DNA of 64,000 nt from Atherinomorus stipes (Eukaryota; Chordata; Actinopteri; Atheriniformes; Atherinidae): contig JALJCO010003457.1 of assembly GCA_023101725.1 (NCBI GenBank), positions 62,001-126,000 of the forward strand. The letters are read 5' to 3'. Below are positions 11,180-23,132 of the stretch, one piece after another. Made by a program: the position numbers and the translations under genes. Position 1 is the first letter of the stretch. Each line of letters starts with the position of its first letter. Below the pieces are notes generated by a model. It did no database searches and was not told the DNA's origin. It saw nothing but the letters and a program-made list of their open reading frames with translations.

Positions 11180-11503
11180 GGTGCCGGTGCTACAGACAAT
11201 TCTGTGACCCTTCAGAATAAGTGTCTCTTCCGGGGCGACGTCATGAAATGGGCGTAAAACATGCTGCTATTGGTCGAGAGCTCCGCGGTTCAGTACAGTC
11301 AGCCATCTTACTTCCGTGTTGGAAATTAGATGCATCGAAAAACTAATATTTAACACCAAATTAGTTTCTATAGTAACGATGGGAACATATCTAGCTTATA
11401 AATGCCTATATTTGACTTTTGGAACATTTGAAAAGCATGATACAGCTCCTTTAAAAGCTGAGTCTAAATTTAAACAACCCAAACATGAGCAATAAGACAT
11501 TAA

Positions 11504-11739
11504 AGGTGGAGTCCGGAGTCCCCCCCCACCGTTTCTGTTTGCAAACAACAGTATTCAAACTGAGCGAAACGTCCCGACCAGACCATACGAAGCGAAAGAG
11601 CGAATTACAGACAGGGGGAGAGGGAGTTGCGTTCAAACTCACCACTGCACTCGAGTAGGCCCAAAGGTGCGGTTTGAGACAGATTTCACTTGTACAAGTC
11701 TAACGTTTATTTTCAGGGGGGAAACTTGGGACTCTACCT
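11504..11739 (+). mobile_element. short TTAA MITE, family A (copy 1, internally deleted)
   Basis: TTAA (11500-11503), then AGGTGGAGTCCGGAGTC at the left; ACTCTACCT, then TTAA (11740-11743), at the right. Shares 'gagcgaaacgtcccgacc', 'cccaaaggtgcgg' and 'cacttgtacaagtctaacg' blocks with the copies at 12819-13337 and 44757-45249. At 236 bp it is less than half their length, so it is an internal deletion derivative. Confidence 0.75.
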
Positions 11740-11847
11740 TTAAGCAGATGAAAACTTCAAACTCAGTCCTGCGGCAACACATGAATAAAGAAGAAATCTG
11801 CATATTTTTGTGCCTTCACGTAGGACCTTTAAAAGTTAGGAAATACT

Positions 11848-11848
<1 letters not shown>

Positions 11849-11880
<32 letters not shown>
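11849..11880 (+). repeat. (CA)16 microsatellite
   Basis: Uninterrupted CA dinucleotides followed by an A-rich run. Confidence 0.95.
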
Positions 11881-11884
<4 letters not shown>

Positions 11885-11966
11885 AAGGAAAAAAAGAGAA
11901 TATTTTCATGTTATATATTATTACAGGTTCATTTTTTAATGTAAATCACATTTATCTAACCTTAAT

Positions 11967-12190
11967 GTGACAGTGTGGGGTCCTGTCATTATGTCTCCAA
12001 TGGATCATGCACCCTGGCTACTTGGCCACAGGGATACTCCCTTTGGCTGACTGGTTTGCACGGATCACTACTTCCTGGGAGGCTGGGGTCCAAACCCCAC
12101 CTGGGCCCCCCTTATATCTTGCCACATTTACCACCTTATCTGTACAGCACTTTGTGATCAATATCTCGGAAGATGCAAAATAAATGAAGT
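11967..12190 (+). mobile_element. tRNA-derived SINE (family S), plus-strand copy
   Basis: A tRNA-like core has a box-A-like TGGCTGACTGG (about 12044-12054) and a box-B-like GGTCCAAACCC (about 12089-12099). It is preceded by 'cagtgtggggtcctgtca' and followed by 'cacctgggcc' and an L2-like tail with 'cagcactttgtgat' and 'aaaataaatgaag'. The same unit occurs three more times at 44.06-44.71 kb, which shows it is dispersed and not a tRNA gene. Confidence 0.75.
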
Positions 12191-12199
12191 TTTACTTAA

Positions 12200-12804
12200 A
12201 GTTGTACTTTCATGGTCATTTCATTAATATTTCTGTGTTCTCCATTATTATTGAATGCATTCTGCATAGTTTCTGTTTAAAAAAACGTTCTGGTATCTTT
12301 GTATCCAGCTGTGTTTGTATACTAGAAGAGAGGCTTGTGGTCCAACGGCAGGCTTTTCCGGGTCCTTCTAATGAATTTCTGTCTGATTGGCTCCTTCCCA
12401 TGAGTGTATGAAGGAAGCTCCGCCCTACGCTCTTATTTCGTTACAGACAGGAAATAGAGCCGACAAACAAGTTTGTTCCGCCATGCTAACAAACAGTTAG
12501 CTAATTAGCTTCTCAACTCCGAAGCTACAGTCGTGCCGTCTTTACTTCTAGTGTGTAGTGGAGGGTTACCTGCCTTCCAATGGACAGATATAAACCCCAC
12601 GTGGGATACGCTATTTGCAACGTGACGTAGAAGTGCAAGGCTGTTCCCGATTCGCTCTTCTCTTCGTGTTGTTTCTCTGATGAGAAAGCACAGCCGACTG
12701 GGGGGAACACAATGCTAGTAAGTCAGCATGTGTAAGTAAACAAGGGGAAACCCTCCGTATTTCAGAAGGAGCAAGTTAAACGGGTTTTCAGTGGAAGGAG
12801 GCCT
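12200..12804. mobile_element. possible TTAA-flanked element of unknown family
   Basis: A CpG-richer block lies between TTAA at 12196-12199 and TTAA at 12805-12808. Candidate ends AGTTGTACTTTC (left) and AGGCCTCCTTCC (right, inverted) match only weakly. The interior ('gctaacaaacagttagctaattagc', CpG content) resembles the neighbouring mobile elements rather than unique DNA. Confidence 0.35.
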
Positions 12805-12818
12805 TTAAAGGTACTTAA

Positions 12819-13337
12819 AGGTAGAGTTCAGAGTGTTCCCGTGTTGCTGTTTGTAAACACTATTAAAACTGAGAGCCCCTCCCCCTTGGGTTAATGGCTG
12901 CATCGCTTTCAGCCCCAAGCATCTCCTTCAAAGCTCAGAAGTGGGTAAATGCCAAACAAATATTAACCCATGGTTTTCGAGTGTGCACTATAAAGCTCTT
13001 TTTGCCGCAATATTTTTATCGAGAATTCGAGTAAATCTGGTGTCGGCTCCAGTCGATGTTTATAAAAAAAAGTTTGCTCCAATTGATGAGTTTATTCCAA
13101 TAGAGGACTATGTACTTAGCTCTGTCATTGGCTGGGGACAATACGCAAATCTCCACCCAGAAACGTCCCGAACACACCAAATGAAAGGGAAAAAACTAAA
13201 AATACAGTCAGGGGAGAGGGAGTCGCAAACAAAACTCACCACCACACGAAAACAGAGGCCCAAAGGTGCGGAGTGAGCCCGACTTCACTCACACAAGTCT
13301 AGCTTTTATTTTCAGGTGGAAACTCTGGACTCTACCT
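12819..13337 (+). mobile_element. TTAA MITE, family A (copy 2, full-length form)
   Basis: TTAA (12815-12818), then AGGTAGAGTTCAGAGT; the right end, inverted, reads AGGTAGAGTCCAGAGT with TTAA at 13338-13341. At 519 bp it has clear inverted ends and an exact TTAA duplication. The interior includes 'tgtttgtaaacac', 'cattggctggggac', 'aaacgtcccgaacacacc' and 'cccaaaggtgcgga', shared with the other two copies. No open frame of note. Confidence 0.8.
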
Positions 13338-14481
13338 TTAATTTCTAATATTTCATAACTTACTTTAACATAGAACAAACCAGCAACACCAGCAGTTGAA
13401 AGCAGAGGACAGCTGTTTCAGGGCACAAAAGCTGCATTAAATGTGAAGCAACATTAAATTGGTGATACTTTAATGATACTGTATTTACTCTAGAGAGTTT
13501 CAATGGAGTAGTTCCCCCCCCCCCAAAAAAGAAAAAAAAAAAGGCAGGAAAAATCTCTGTGAACTTGGTAATTGTTAATGTGACTATTTCATATTTTGCC
13601 ATGAGCTATAGCCAGCCTTGTCTCACCAGAAAACTTGCAACATGCACATTTTCCCAACACTGCCCTGAGTTTACGCACATCTTGCAGCTTTCGAATGTGT
13701 AGTTTAATTTTTCTGAATGTGCATTAATGATGCTTCAAACAAATCCAAAATTTACAAAGCAGCCATGATAATCCCAACCAGTCACAGAAAGAAAACAGAA
13801 GCCAGAATGATGGTGAAACTTTGTGCAAGAAGCTCTTGAACCAGCAATCTTTAGCATGAAGGAGTTCAGAGTTCTGTTATTTTCTACAACTTCCTTATAA
13901 TCATTAGCTGATCAGTAAACTCTAGCAACACATGCCGGACGCCATCATGTACGCTTTTGGAGATGCTGAATGGTTTATTAATGTACCAAAACTTAAAATG
14001 CAAAGTTTTACCCTGTATTGCAAAATCCTTATGTTTTGGACTAATATTTCCCATTCTTTCTCGCAAGTGGCTGCAGTGATACAGAGCCAGCAACTTTGAC
14101 AGCAAATTGTGGAGAGTTAAGAATGCATTGCAATCTCGAGCTCCAGTTAGCAATATGCCTTCATATGTAGCTCCATTAACATCAAATGTACAGTAGGAGA
14201 ATATACTTATTATGATGCTACTGTGCAGCTTCTTTGGTCAAAACGGCTTAGCGAGATGTTAGCATGCTAACATGTATGCCATGCTAAAGGAAGCAGCTGT
14301 AGAGCTCAGACAGGATGTGATTCAGAAGCTACAACCAGCAACGGCTCTGTAAATCTGGTATTTTCCAGCTGATGAAGGGTTAAGCTGAGCTCAGTTATGG
14401 TGAGCGGAGGAGAGAGCTCTGAAATCTTTTCCACATTACAGCACACATGAGGAACACATCGAAGTGAGTTCAGCTGTCTGG

Positions 14482-14527
<46 letters not shown>

Positions 14528-17500
14528 GGCTGGTTAGGGGCAAGTTCAACACAGCTGTATATCATTACACATCTGGGAAAGTGCACACAGAGCCCAGGAT
14601 GACACACACCAGAGAAAGAAAAGACAATAAGCTCCATCTGAAACCAAATCTGTAGAAAGAAATGTTGATGAAAATGAGGCTTAATGAATAAAGAACTTTG
14701 ACGTGTGCAAGATCTGAGGACAAAACCGAGTTTGCAGTTTGTTTGGTGTGCAGTTAAAAACATGTTTTCACATTTACAGAAAGCCACAAAAAAGAGGATC
14801 TGTGAGATTGTTGTTGCTCCTCCTATCCATTCTCTTCATTAACTCCTCCTCTTTCAAATTGCTCTGGTCGCTGCTGCTTTATTTTAGCATGATGGATGTC
14901 GACTGGCTGAGTTTTTGTGGGGGAGGAAACTTTGCAGGTTTTTTTCCCCCTGTGTGGAAAGTGTTGGTTCCCCACAGTTCCAGATCCACATGCCACAATA
15001 AAAGTGCCTCCATGATTCCAGCTATTTCTGAATAGCCCTGCCTTTAGATACAGTTAGATAAATGTGAAAGAAAGCTCCTGTTTCTTCACTTTTCCTCTTA
15101 CGATCTATTCCTGTCGCTACTCAGGACAAACCACACACAAAGGCAATTGGGTTTCAGCAGCTAAAATGATAAGTGGCAAACATGAGTTATAGAGAGGAGG
15201 TCAAAGTTGGAGAAGAAAAAAAAGAAACTCTCCATGAGCGCTTGAAGAACATGTGCTCATGCCTGACCTCAAATCTACCATGTCCTGTGAAAAAAGGAGG
15301 TATTTAAGGAGATCCTAAAATAAAAAACTAAGCATTTTGTCTCCCTTGATTTTTTTCACCTTTCCCACCAATCAGTCCAATATGAATCTGCACAGCAGCG
15401 GTGTCAGGTTTATACTGAAGCCAATACCCTTCACCCAGGTATTGATGTCTCCAAGGAAACTGGACTGAAAAGTGCAAAATGGCAATTCTACACTTATTTG
15501 CATCGTCTTTCCCATGCGCTGAGTTATAATCAGGTAGAAATATTCTCCAGGGAGGTGTTGATTAAACCGATAGCTTTTAGGTTTGCTCATAGAGGCTGTG
15601 AAAGTTTGTGAAGGAGAATCTCGATGCCTTCATTTATGCCTGCTTCAGTCACTGTGACAACAGGGAAGTAAAATGACTCCTCCAGACCTCCTCCGCACTT
15701 GAATGATTTCACAGATGGGAAGGAAGAAAACAGTTGGATCTTGTAAAGTCAGAAAATGCCTCTGCAGTAGGAGGAAAAGTTTTTGGCTTATTTAATTTTG
15801 CTGTATGAATCTCTGATTACCTGTCCTTTTTTTTTTTTTGGTTAATGATCCAGTTCAATCCACTTTTATTTGTAGGTGCTAGACACAGTAAATGTAAACA
15901 TTAAAAGAAACAGAAGTCGTGATGACTCCATTACATTGCGGTACATTATATTATATTAAAAATTACAATAAAAGCCCAAATCTCAAACTGAATTAAAAGC
16001 CAATAAAAAATAATTTGCTTTAAGAGACTTAAAAACATCAAGTGAGTCAGCAGTGGTTTAAATGCTTAGGAAACATATTGAAAGAGTCCATTGTGGAGCA
16101 TTAAAATATCTTTTTAACATAAAATGCGTCATTATTATTCAGAGAACATTTTGCTCTCTAAAATTAAAATCCAGCCACGATGAATTAAAAATGAAAAAGA
16201 TTAGCTCTTCCTCTACACTGAACTCCCCATTTATTTTTATCTTGTAGAACAGCTGAACAGAGATAACACTGGTAAATCTAAGAGATGTGAGAATGTTCTG
16301 GATTATTAGCACGTTTTCTCTGTATCTCCTTGCAAAGTTGTTTTATTACTGGCAACCTTTAAATGTAATCACAGAGAAAGATTGGGTTTAGCTCCAGTCT
16401 TCTACCTCACTGGTTTATAGACCTGAATAAATGCTGAAGTGTCTGCCACCTGCTGCCAATCAAACGTCCACCTGCCACGTAAAACACCTGGTGGATGTTT
16501 GCTGAGAGCCGTCAGCTCTGTAAACTTCCCAAAGTGGCCTGAGGACAAAGAGACAGGGACTGTCTCAGCTGAGGGTTTGGGCTGATTTGAAATGCTTAGA
16601 GATGGAAATATGAGGATATATGAGGAATATAGAACTACTCTCATATTTTACTGATCTTAACAAGATTTTGTTGTACACCTCCAATCTCCCTTTTAACTTT
16701 GGGTATCAGACTTCTTTAAATAAATCATTTGGGTGTGAAATGACAACTAATTTAGCAACAGAAGTTGATGACGACATCTGGTTAGAACATGGCCGATAAA
16801 TACAAACTGCAAACTCCTCACCCTCAAAGAGTGAAAGACTGAGTGTATGGTAGTAAGAGGAGGGATGTGAATGCTATCACCCCCATCCATCCGCCTTCAC
16901 AGCTGAACACGTTCCATATGTTCTTGATTGTAACCACACAAACATTGTGTTGTACACCAGTGGTCTCTTATCTTTGACTCCAGTTCAGTGGTGCGTTTTT
17001 GAGTAAATCCTGGAAATGCATGTTAGACCCTGACATTCTTTTTTGTCTGCATTCGATTTCTCTGTCTGAGAGCAGTGTTACCTCTTCCATTTGAGACTGC
17101 TTCTGTGTCATTTTTTCCACCCGCAGTGCCAGTGGGAGGGGGAGGCTGCAAAGGAAAGCCTCGGTTAGGAGTGGAAGACATATTTTCAACAGCAGAATGA
17201 CCAAAAAGGCACTTTGGCCAACCTTTGCATCATGTTTGTAGGAAGGATTTTGTGTATCAATATCATTACATCCAATCAAATGAGTGTTTTTCTGTACTTT
17301 TCTCCAGTCACTGAGCAATGCCAGTTCTCATAAATCAGAGCAACATTTTACCTGTGAAAGCAGAAACATCCTTGTCATGGAAGGTTGAGCACACTTGAGT
17401 TTGCATGCAGAATGACTATTGAAGAAATGTCACAAAAGCCTGAGATAAGTGATGATGAGCTAGATGCCAGCTTTTAAAACAATTTGAAAGTATTTCCAAG

Positions 17501-18019
17501 AAATACACAAAATTGGTAAACTGCTTTACAAATCTTCACCGATGAGAAGTACTTACACCACCTCTCACCCCAGAGCATGACCTCATTCATGTTTAGGTAA
17601 AAACAAAGCTGGCAAGTTGGAAACACACAACATCATGCCTCTGCACGAGTCAGATATTTTATAGATTAGTTTAATTTCCATAAAGGAACAGTGAAAGGTA
17701 AAAAGGAAAGAAGAAAGGATGAAAATGATCAACTTTGACACTCAGCCAGTCGTAACACGCCCTCAGTAATCACATCATCATGAGTGAATTAATTTTTATA
17801 TCAGTACTGATGTTAAAGATCGGTGAATAATGATGCTTCATTTATAGGACAGTGCAAAAAAAAAAAAATTCAAAGAATTTGTTTTTTTTTTATAGATAGA
17901 AGTTAGCAAGTATAAGGCTCACAGTTACTGTAGCAAGGGTTTTTTTGCACTAGTTCAGAGACACATTACATGTCAAACCAATTCACCTGGCTGTTCACTG
18001 CTAGGACTTTACATGGGAT
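13338..18019. other. intergenic with simple repeats and one LINE-tail fragment
   Basis: No host exon recognised. Contains C/A homopolymer runs near 13516-13542, a CT microsatellite at 14486-14523, and 'ccacttttatttgtaggtgct' type sequence near 15858, which looks like a fragment of an L2-like tail on the minus strand. The rest is AT-rich and featureless to me. Confidence 0.4.
14486..14523 (+). repeat. (CT)n microsatellite
   Basis: About 19 uninterrupted CT units. Confidence 0.95.
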
Positions 18020-19665
18020 CATTTGCCCATCGAGGAGAACAGAATCTCCAGTATTACACTGGGTAGCACTGACCTACATCAACATAACTTGTATGTCAGA
18101 CCATATCATACTGTATAATTTTTGAAAGCATGTTATATTGGGAAACACCTTGCCGGAGACGCTGCAAAAGTAACCTTGAGTTTCTAATGGTCAAGTGTAA
18201 ACCTTCCTATCTGCCGCAGGAGTTCACCTCCACCATGGTAGCCGCATCCTACCTCCCCTGGATACTAAAGTGACCATAAATGAACTTTACACTGCCATTC
18301 GTAAACAAAAGACTGTTCATCATAGTAACTGGTGATTTTAATACCTCTAACTTTATGTCAATGCTTCCAAAATTCAATCAGCTTGTTTCCTGCAATACCA
18401 ATAGGAAACCAAATCTTAGTCCATGTTTACACAAACATCACAGGAGCCTACACCGTGAGATCTGGACATTAGCACCTCTATCACCTCTTTCACTGACTGT
18501 ATAATGGACTTTCTGACCAACAGGCCCCAGCATGTTAGGTCAGGACACACCTGCTCCATCACACTGAACACAGGCGTACTGCAGGGTTGTGTGCTGAGCC
18601 CATTCCTGTACTCTCTTTTCACCCACAACTGCAGCCCTGTAACTCCATTATCCATGATCAAGTTTACAGACAACAGCAACAGTGATTGGTCTCATCAGCA
18701 AGCGATGACGCAACCGAGAGAAGGAACTGCATCTGTCTGCTTGGTGCACTGACAACAACTTGTTCCTTGACACCAGCAAGCAAGCTTCTTTTGCTTCGGG
18801 GGGGGGCACACCCCATCCACACCCACGGGGTGACTGTTAAACATGTCTCCAGCTACAAGTTCGTGGGGACTCTCACCAGCGCCTTTTTTATGAGGACACC
18901 AAAGAAACACCACCTGTTGATGGTCATTCTGGTGAACCTCTACCAGCATGCGATGAAGAGCATCCTGACCAGCTTACAGATCATAAGATGTTGCAGAGAG
19001 GTGAAAACGACTCAACCCATTCCAGGGACTGCATTTTCAGGCATTGAGGACGTTCAGAGGAAACACCAAGCTTGCAGGACACCTCCCACCCAGCCCATTA
19101 ACTGTTTTCTCTTTCCTCCCCCAGCAGGCGGTTTGTCCTATAGACAAGAACCACCAGACTGAGGAACAGCTTCTTCCCCAGAGCTGTTTCCTTACTGAAC
19201 TCTGGCCCCCACTGACCCCTCTGCCTCTCACACCACTAAATACATGTCACCTCCCCACCCTCCAAGTATACTAGACACATTTCTCCCCTATCTGTATGTC
19301 CAGAGTATCTCAGTACTGTTACTATGTTCACATCTATTTATATGTGTACGTTATCTTCATAAAATTCATATCCATATATCTGCATATTTACACTTGTCTA
19401 CAGGACCTTAATCTGTATAACACAACCTCTAAAGTGTATTTAAAGCTATTCATTCCATATATAATGAGCTATATAATTGTTATAATCTATACTTCATATT
19501 TATGCATACCTACTGTATATCTGTATTTTCTCACATATCTTTACACTAGTACGTACTCTATATTTGCTATATTGCATTTCTGGTTAGATGCCAAAGTGCA
19601 TTTCGTTACTTTGTCGCCTACATGTGCGATGACAATAAAGTTCAATCTAATCTAACCTTTTGTTA
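18020..19665 (+). mobile_element. decayed LINE (L2/CR1-like) with endonuclease and RT remnants
   Basis: Reading forward, an endonuclease remnant comes first (about 18180-18415, with the signature TGDFN). A deletion then joins it to a reverse-transcriptase remnant (18490-18690), which is followed by a C-terminal remnant with scattered stops and a 3' tail ending 'gatgacaataaagttc' and 'aatctaatctaacc'. That tail is common in fish LINEs. An AATG short repeat follows at 19684-19703. The left boundary is approximate. Confidence 0.75.
18200..19170 (+). pseudogene. LINE ORF2 remnant (AP endonuclease + reverse transcriptase)
   Basis: Recognisable pieces in order: 'KCKPSYLPQEFTS' and 'VTGDFNTSNF' from the apurinic-type endonuclease; 'MDFLTNRPQHVRSG' and 'GVLQGCVLSPFLYSLFT' from the RT fingers/palm, where the usual GxPQG has Leu for Pro; then 'KFTDNS' where the catalytic FADD should be. 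Later 'SSYKFVGT' matches the conserved 'FKFLGT' part after the palm. The catalytic motif is lost, frames change and stops intervene, so the copy is dead. In an active element this protein nicks target DNA and copies the RNA at the nick. Confidence 0.75.
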
Positions 19666-19683
19666 CACACTGCTGGGTTAAAC

Positions 19684-19703
19684 GAATGAATGAATGAATG
19701 ACA
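19684..19703 (+). repeat. (AATG)n short tandem repeat
   Basis: About four to five AATG units just after the LINE tail. Confidence 0.8.
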
Positions 19704-21322
19704 TCACCATTTGTGTGATGGCTTAAGATTCCAGCTCTGCTTGTGATACAAAAAGCAACTTTAGCCATTTATCAAATTATTTGACTTGTGATATTCAGGT
19801 CAGGATCAGTTGTGGGAAATTTCAACAATTTGTTTTAAACAAGTTCTCCTTGTGGAAAAAACAAAACAACAACAACAACTACAAAAAAATCACTTTTTCC
19901 ACACAAACATTAACCCATGACATGAAATCTACTTTTACAGGACATCTTTGGAACCTAAGGAAAAAAAAATTGATTGGCATCTCTTTTTGTGTATAAAGGC
20001 CTTAATATGTAGCACAGCAGCATAAAATAAATACATTAAAAATAGTTTAGTTTCATAGTTTGGTCTAAAATCTTTTCCAAATTTACTCAGACTGACCTAT
20101 TATGTTAAAATCTGAAGGACAATATCAAACTCATACAACAAGGAAGTGATGAAGTCTCATTTTGTCAAAGAGACATGTCTCAAAAGCATCTGAAATGACA
20201 ATGTAAAAAACAGGAATTCAAGAAATTGGAAGTTCCTCTGGCCTTAGTGGGATCAGTCACAACAGAAGGAGTTTCTCCATCAAGGCCCCCAGGCTGCAAA
20301 TAGAAGTTAAAATGGAGAAAATGTTGACACGGACGTAAGGGACAATAACCAGCATATCACATAGTTTTTGAAAAGTAAAACCTTAAAGGGAGAGGATGCA
20401 GAGAGGAGATAAAGCAGATGATACATCCTACATTACAGGGTTGCTGTTGAATCTAATTAAGAGGCTTAATATCAGTTAATTACCCAATAATTAAATGATA
20501 AATACTGCAGGGAATATTTGCTATTGTGATCTAACCTTAAGTGAATCATCCAAAGTTTCAGTTAAATCTGTTTAACTGAACTAACATTACAGTATCTGGT
20601 CCTCTAACAGGATGATGACAAGGAGAGCACTAATGTACCCAAGAAAACACTCATACACATATCAGCACAATCTTCTATTTTCCCTTTTGTCTCCTTTTTC
20701 TAAAAGTTTCATTCTCCGTTGATGTTCTGGTTTCTCAAGCTCCACATCATCACATCTCCTCCTCCCCCTGCTCCTGCTGTCTCTCTTGTCGTCTTCTTGC
20801 TGTCTTTTCCTCTCTGCTTGTAGAGCAGCTTGTCCAGATCCAAATGTTAGGGTTTGCTGTCCAGAGCAAACACTGCACAGAGCCAAACAAAGGAAGACAG
20901 AGAGAAAAAAAGAAAAGTCAAATTGGTGCAGAGTAGTTTTGTGTGTACCGCGATATGTTTCTGAAGGCATGTTGTTTGTGCTTGATATAAATGTTCCCTA
21001 TTTTGTTTTAGAGCTTCAACAGGAGTTTAAATTTATCTGAGAAAAAAAAAGTATTTTAAATGACTTTACAAGGCTGCAATATGAAATCTCGCTTAGTGCT
21101 GCAGGTTAAACCAGCTTATGTCTTAAATTGCTCTCAAAGAACTGAGTAGTTATGTACAAATACGGACTGTGATGATCCTAAATATGAAATCAGGGTCCTT
21201 TTTAAATTGCTTCCTGTTCGGGCTCATAGGATCTCATTATGTTCCTGTGCAGCACAACAACTAGATCTCAAATTGCACAATCAGTTGTGAAATAATAGAT
21301 GTATCAAATCGAATCATTTATA
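19704..21322. other. intergenic, nothing recognised
   Basis: AT-rich; purine/pyrimidine-biased stretch at about 20680-20920 gives overlapping open frames on both strands without protein-like pattern. Confidence 0.45.
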
Positions 21323-21522
21323 TACAGTCGTCCTCAAAATTATACCCTCCAGTTAAAGAAAAGGCCAAAACCACAATAATCTAAATAACAGGAAACTAAA
21401 GAAATTAATACTAAAAACTAAGAATTAATAAACAACAATACGTTGCTTTTAAATAATGGTTGAAAATGATAAGAATAAAAACAAACAAAACACACATTAG
21501 AGCACCATTCCCATGACCAAGT

Positions 21523-22855
21523 CAAGTCAACTTTATTTGTACAGCTACCGATAACAAAGCGCTGAACTTAGGTAAAAACAGAAATTCAATCTTGAAGTGA
21601 GAACATTAAAACAAATATCAGACATAAAAACAATCAACACAATGAACAGTAAAAACAGTATAAATATCAGAAAAAATACGACATAAAACAACAGACAAAA
21701 TCAGAAGAAAACGGCTCATGAAGGGTGGAACGCCAGGGCAAACAGGTGAGTTTTAAGAAGGGACTTAAAAACTGCCAGAGACGAGGCCTGTCTGATGTAC
21801 AATGGCAACGTTCCACAACTTGCTCTATCCCACCCCATTTTCCGTCGAGACCTCGGTACATCCAACAGCAGCAACTCAGCCGACCGAAGAGTGCGAGTGA
21901 GAACATGAGGATGAAGAAGCTCTGAGAGATAGGAGGGGGCTAGGGCATTTAAAGATTTAAAAACATATAAAAGAATCTTAAAATTAACCCTAAAAGTTAC
22001 AGGCAACCAGTGAAGAGAGGCCAGGACGGGGGAGATGTGCTCTCTCTTCCTGGTGTTCGTCAGCAGCCGTGCTGCAGCATTTTGGACCAACTGGGGGCGA
22101 GACAGGTGTTTCTGAGATACGCCAAAGAGGAGTGCATTGCAATAATCAATTCGGCTGTTTAAAAGCATGGATGACTGTCTCCAGGTCGCACCGGGCTAAA
22201 AAATGTTTAGCCTTTGCTAAACGCCTTAGCTGAAAAAAGCTGGCATTAACAGTGGCTTTTATCTGCTTATCGAGATTTAGAAAGTTGTCCAGCTGGACAC
22301 CAAGATTTGTGACCACAGTTTGTAAATGACCGGACAGAGAACCTAGATCAACAGATAAAGGCTTGAGAGCAGTGGGGTTGAAGACAATGACCTCGGTTTT
22401 ATTTTCATTAAAGTGTAGGAAGTTGAGAGACATCCAGATTTTGACTTCCTCAAGACAGGGGGGGATTTTTTTTTTACTTGTCCTAGCATCGAAGCAAGCA
22501 GAATGGAAATCTGATTGCTTTATTCTGATGAACAGGGATTGTTGTGTTTTAATGGGACATAGACCTGAGTGTCGTCGGCATACAGATGAAATGGACATTT
22601 ATGTTTCCTGAAGATTTGCCCCAGGGGGAGGAGATAGAGGGAGAAGAGCAGAGGCCCCAGAATGGACCCTTGGGGGACACCACAGGATAACGAAGCAGGG
22701 GGAGATTGGCACTGACCATAGCGGACGGAAAATGTCCTATCGGAGAGGTATGATCTAGACCACTCCAGTGCCACGCCTTTTATGCCTACCCAGTGCTCCA
22801 GGCGTGTCAGTGTGACCAGTGGACCAAAAAGTCCTGCTGCTTGCTGCCGAAGTCT
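21523..22855 (-). mobile_element. 5'-truncated L2-like LINE fragment
   Basis: Minus-strand LINE with its 3' end at the left: the tail, read on the minus strand, ends 'acaaataaagttgacttgac', a typical L2-type 3' end. It holds the reverse transcriptase from the thumb-side half of the palm to the C-terminus; the endonuclease is absent. It lies wholly within Tc1-like ends. The right boundary is approximate. Confidence 0.75.
21716..22774 (-). pseudogene. LINE reverse transcriptase, C-terminal half, frameshifted
   Basis: Motifs in order on the minus strand: 'WSRSYLSDRTFSV' and 'CGVPQGSILGPLLFSLY' (conserved GxPQGSxLGP); 'HLYADDTQVYV' with the catalytic YADD intact (about 22560-22590); then, after a frame change near 22460-22520, 'LNFLHFNENKTEVIVF' and 'LGVQLDNFLNLDKQI'. 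After another frame change near 22150 comes 'SRIDYCNALLFG', 'RPQLVQNAAARLL', 'HWLPVTFRVNFKILL' and 'FKSLLKTHLF'. The last block is the conserved C-terminal tail of this fish LINE group. At least two frameshifts make it nonfunctional, though it is fairly well preserved. Confidence 0.85.
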
Positions 22856-23132
22856 TTTTGAACATTAGAGAAAACACCTGATTCTAGTGATTGTCTCAGT
22901 GTTACTCAACAAAATTTTAGCTTCAGAGTTCCATCATGCTTGTTCACTTGTTTTATTTTTTTGTGTGTTTGTTTTTAATATTTTTGTTGGACCACAATTC
23001 AAAATCAGTGTCATGATTTTCATACAATTTTTATTTATTATTATTACTATGTCAATTTCAACTTATTTCACTGACAGCTGATTTGTTTCCTTCTTTAATT
23101 AGAGGGTATGAATAATTTTGAGGACGACTGTA

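Larger units (their letters stand above)
8814..11450. mobile_element. 2.6-kb nonautonomous TTAA-flanked element (piggyBac/Kolobok target type)
   Basis: The left end is AGGAGCCCTATCATG directly after TTAA (8810-8813). The right end, read inverted, is AGGAGCTGTATCATG, directly followed by TTAA (11451-11454). This gives imperfect inverted ends and a 4-bp TTAA duplication, the insertion signature of piggyBac and Kolobok transposons. No transposase is recognised inside. The interior is richer in CpG than the flanks, holds a nested MITE (9682-10212), and has a tandem duplication of about 210 bases (10751-11179). Confidence 0.7.
21325..23130. mobile_element. Tc1/mariner-type nonautonomous element containing a LINE insertion
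   Basis: The ends are inverted: CAGTCGTCCTCAAAATTAT at the left, and the same 19 bases inverted at the right. TA dinucleotides sit at both flanks (21323-21324 and 23131-23132), which is the Tc1/mariner target duplication. The sequence just inside ('taccctc-a-ttaaagaa') also matches between the ends. No Tc1 transposase is recognised in the remaining arms; most of the inside is the LINE at 21523-22855. Confidence 0.75.

Noticed and set aside
12044..12100. possible tRNA gene
   Set aside because: Box-A/B-like words are present, but the cloverleaf is not apparent and the same unit recurs at 44 kb with flanking SINE sequence.
14464..14787. open frames on both strands with Ser-Leu or Arg-Glu repeats
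   Set aside because: Products of the CT microsatellite.
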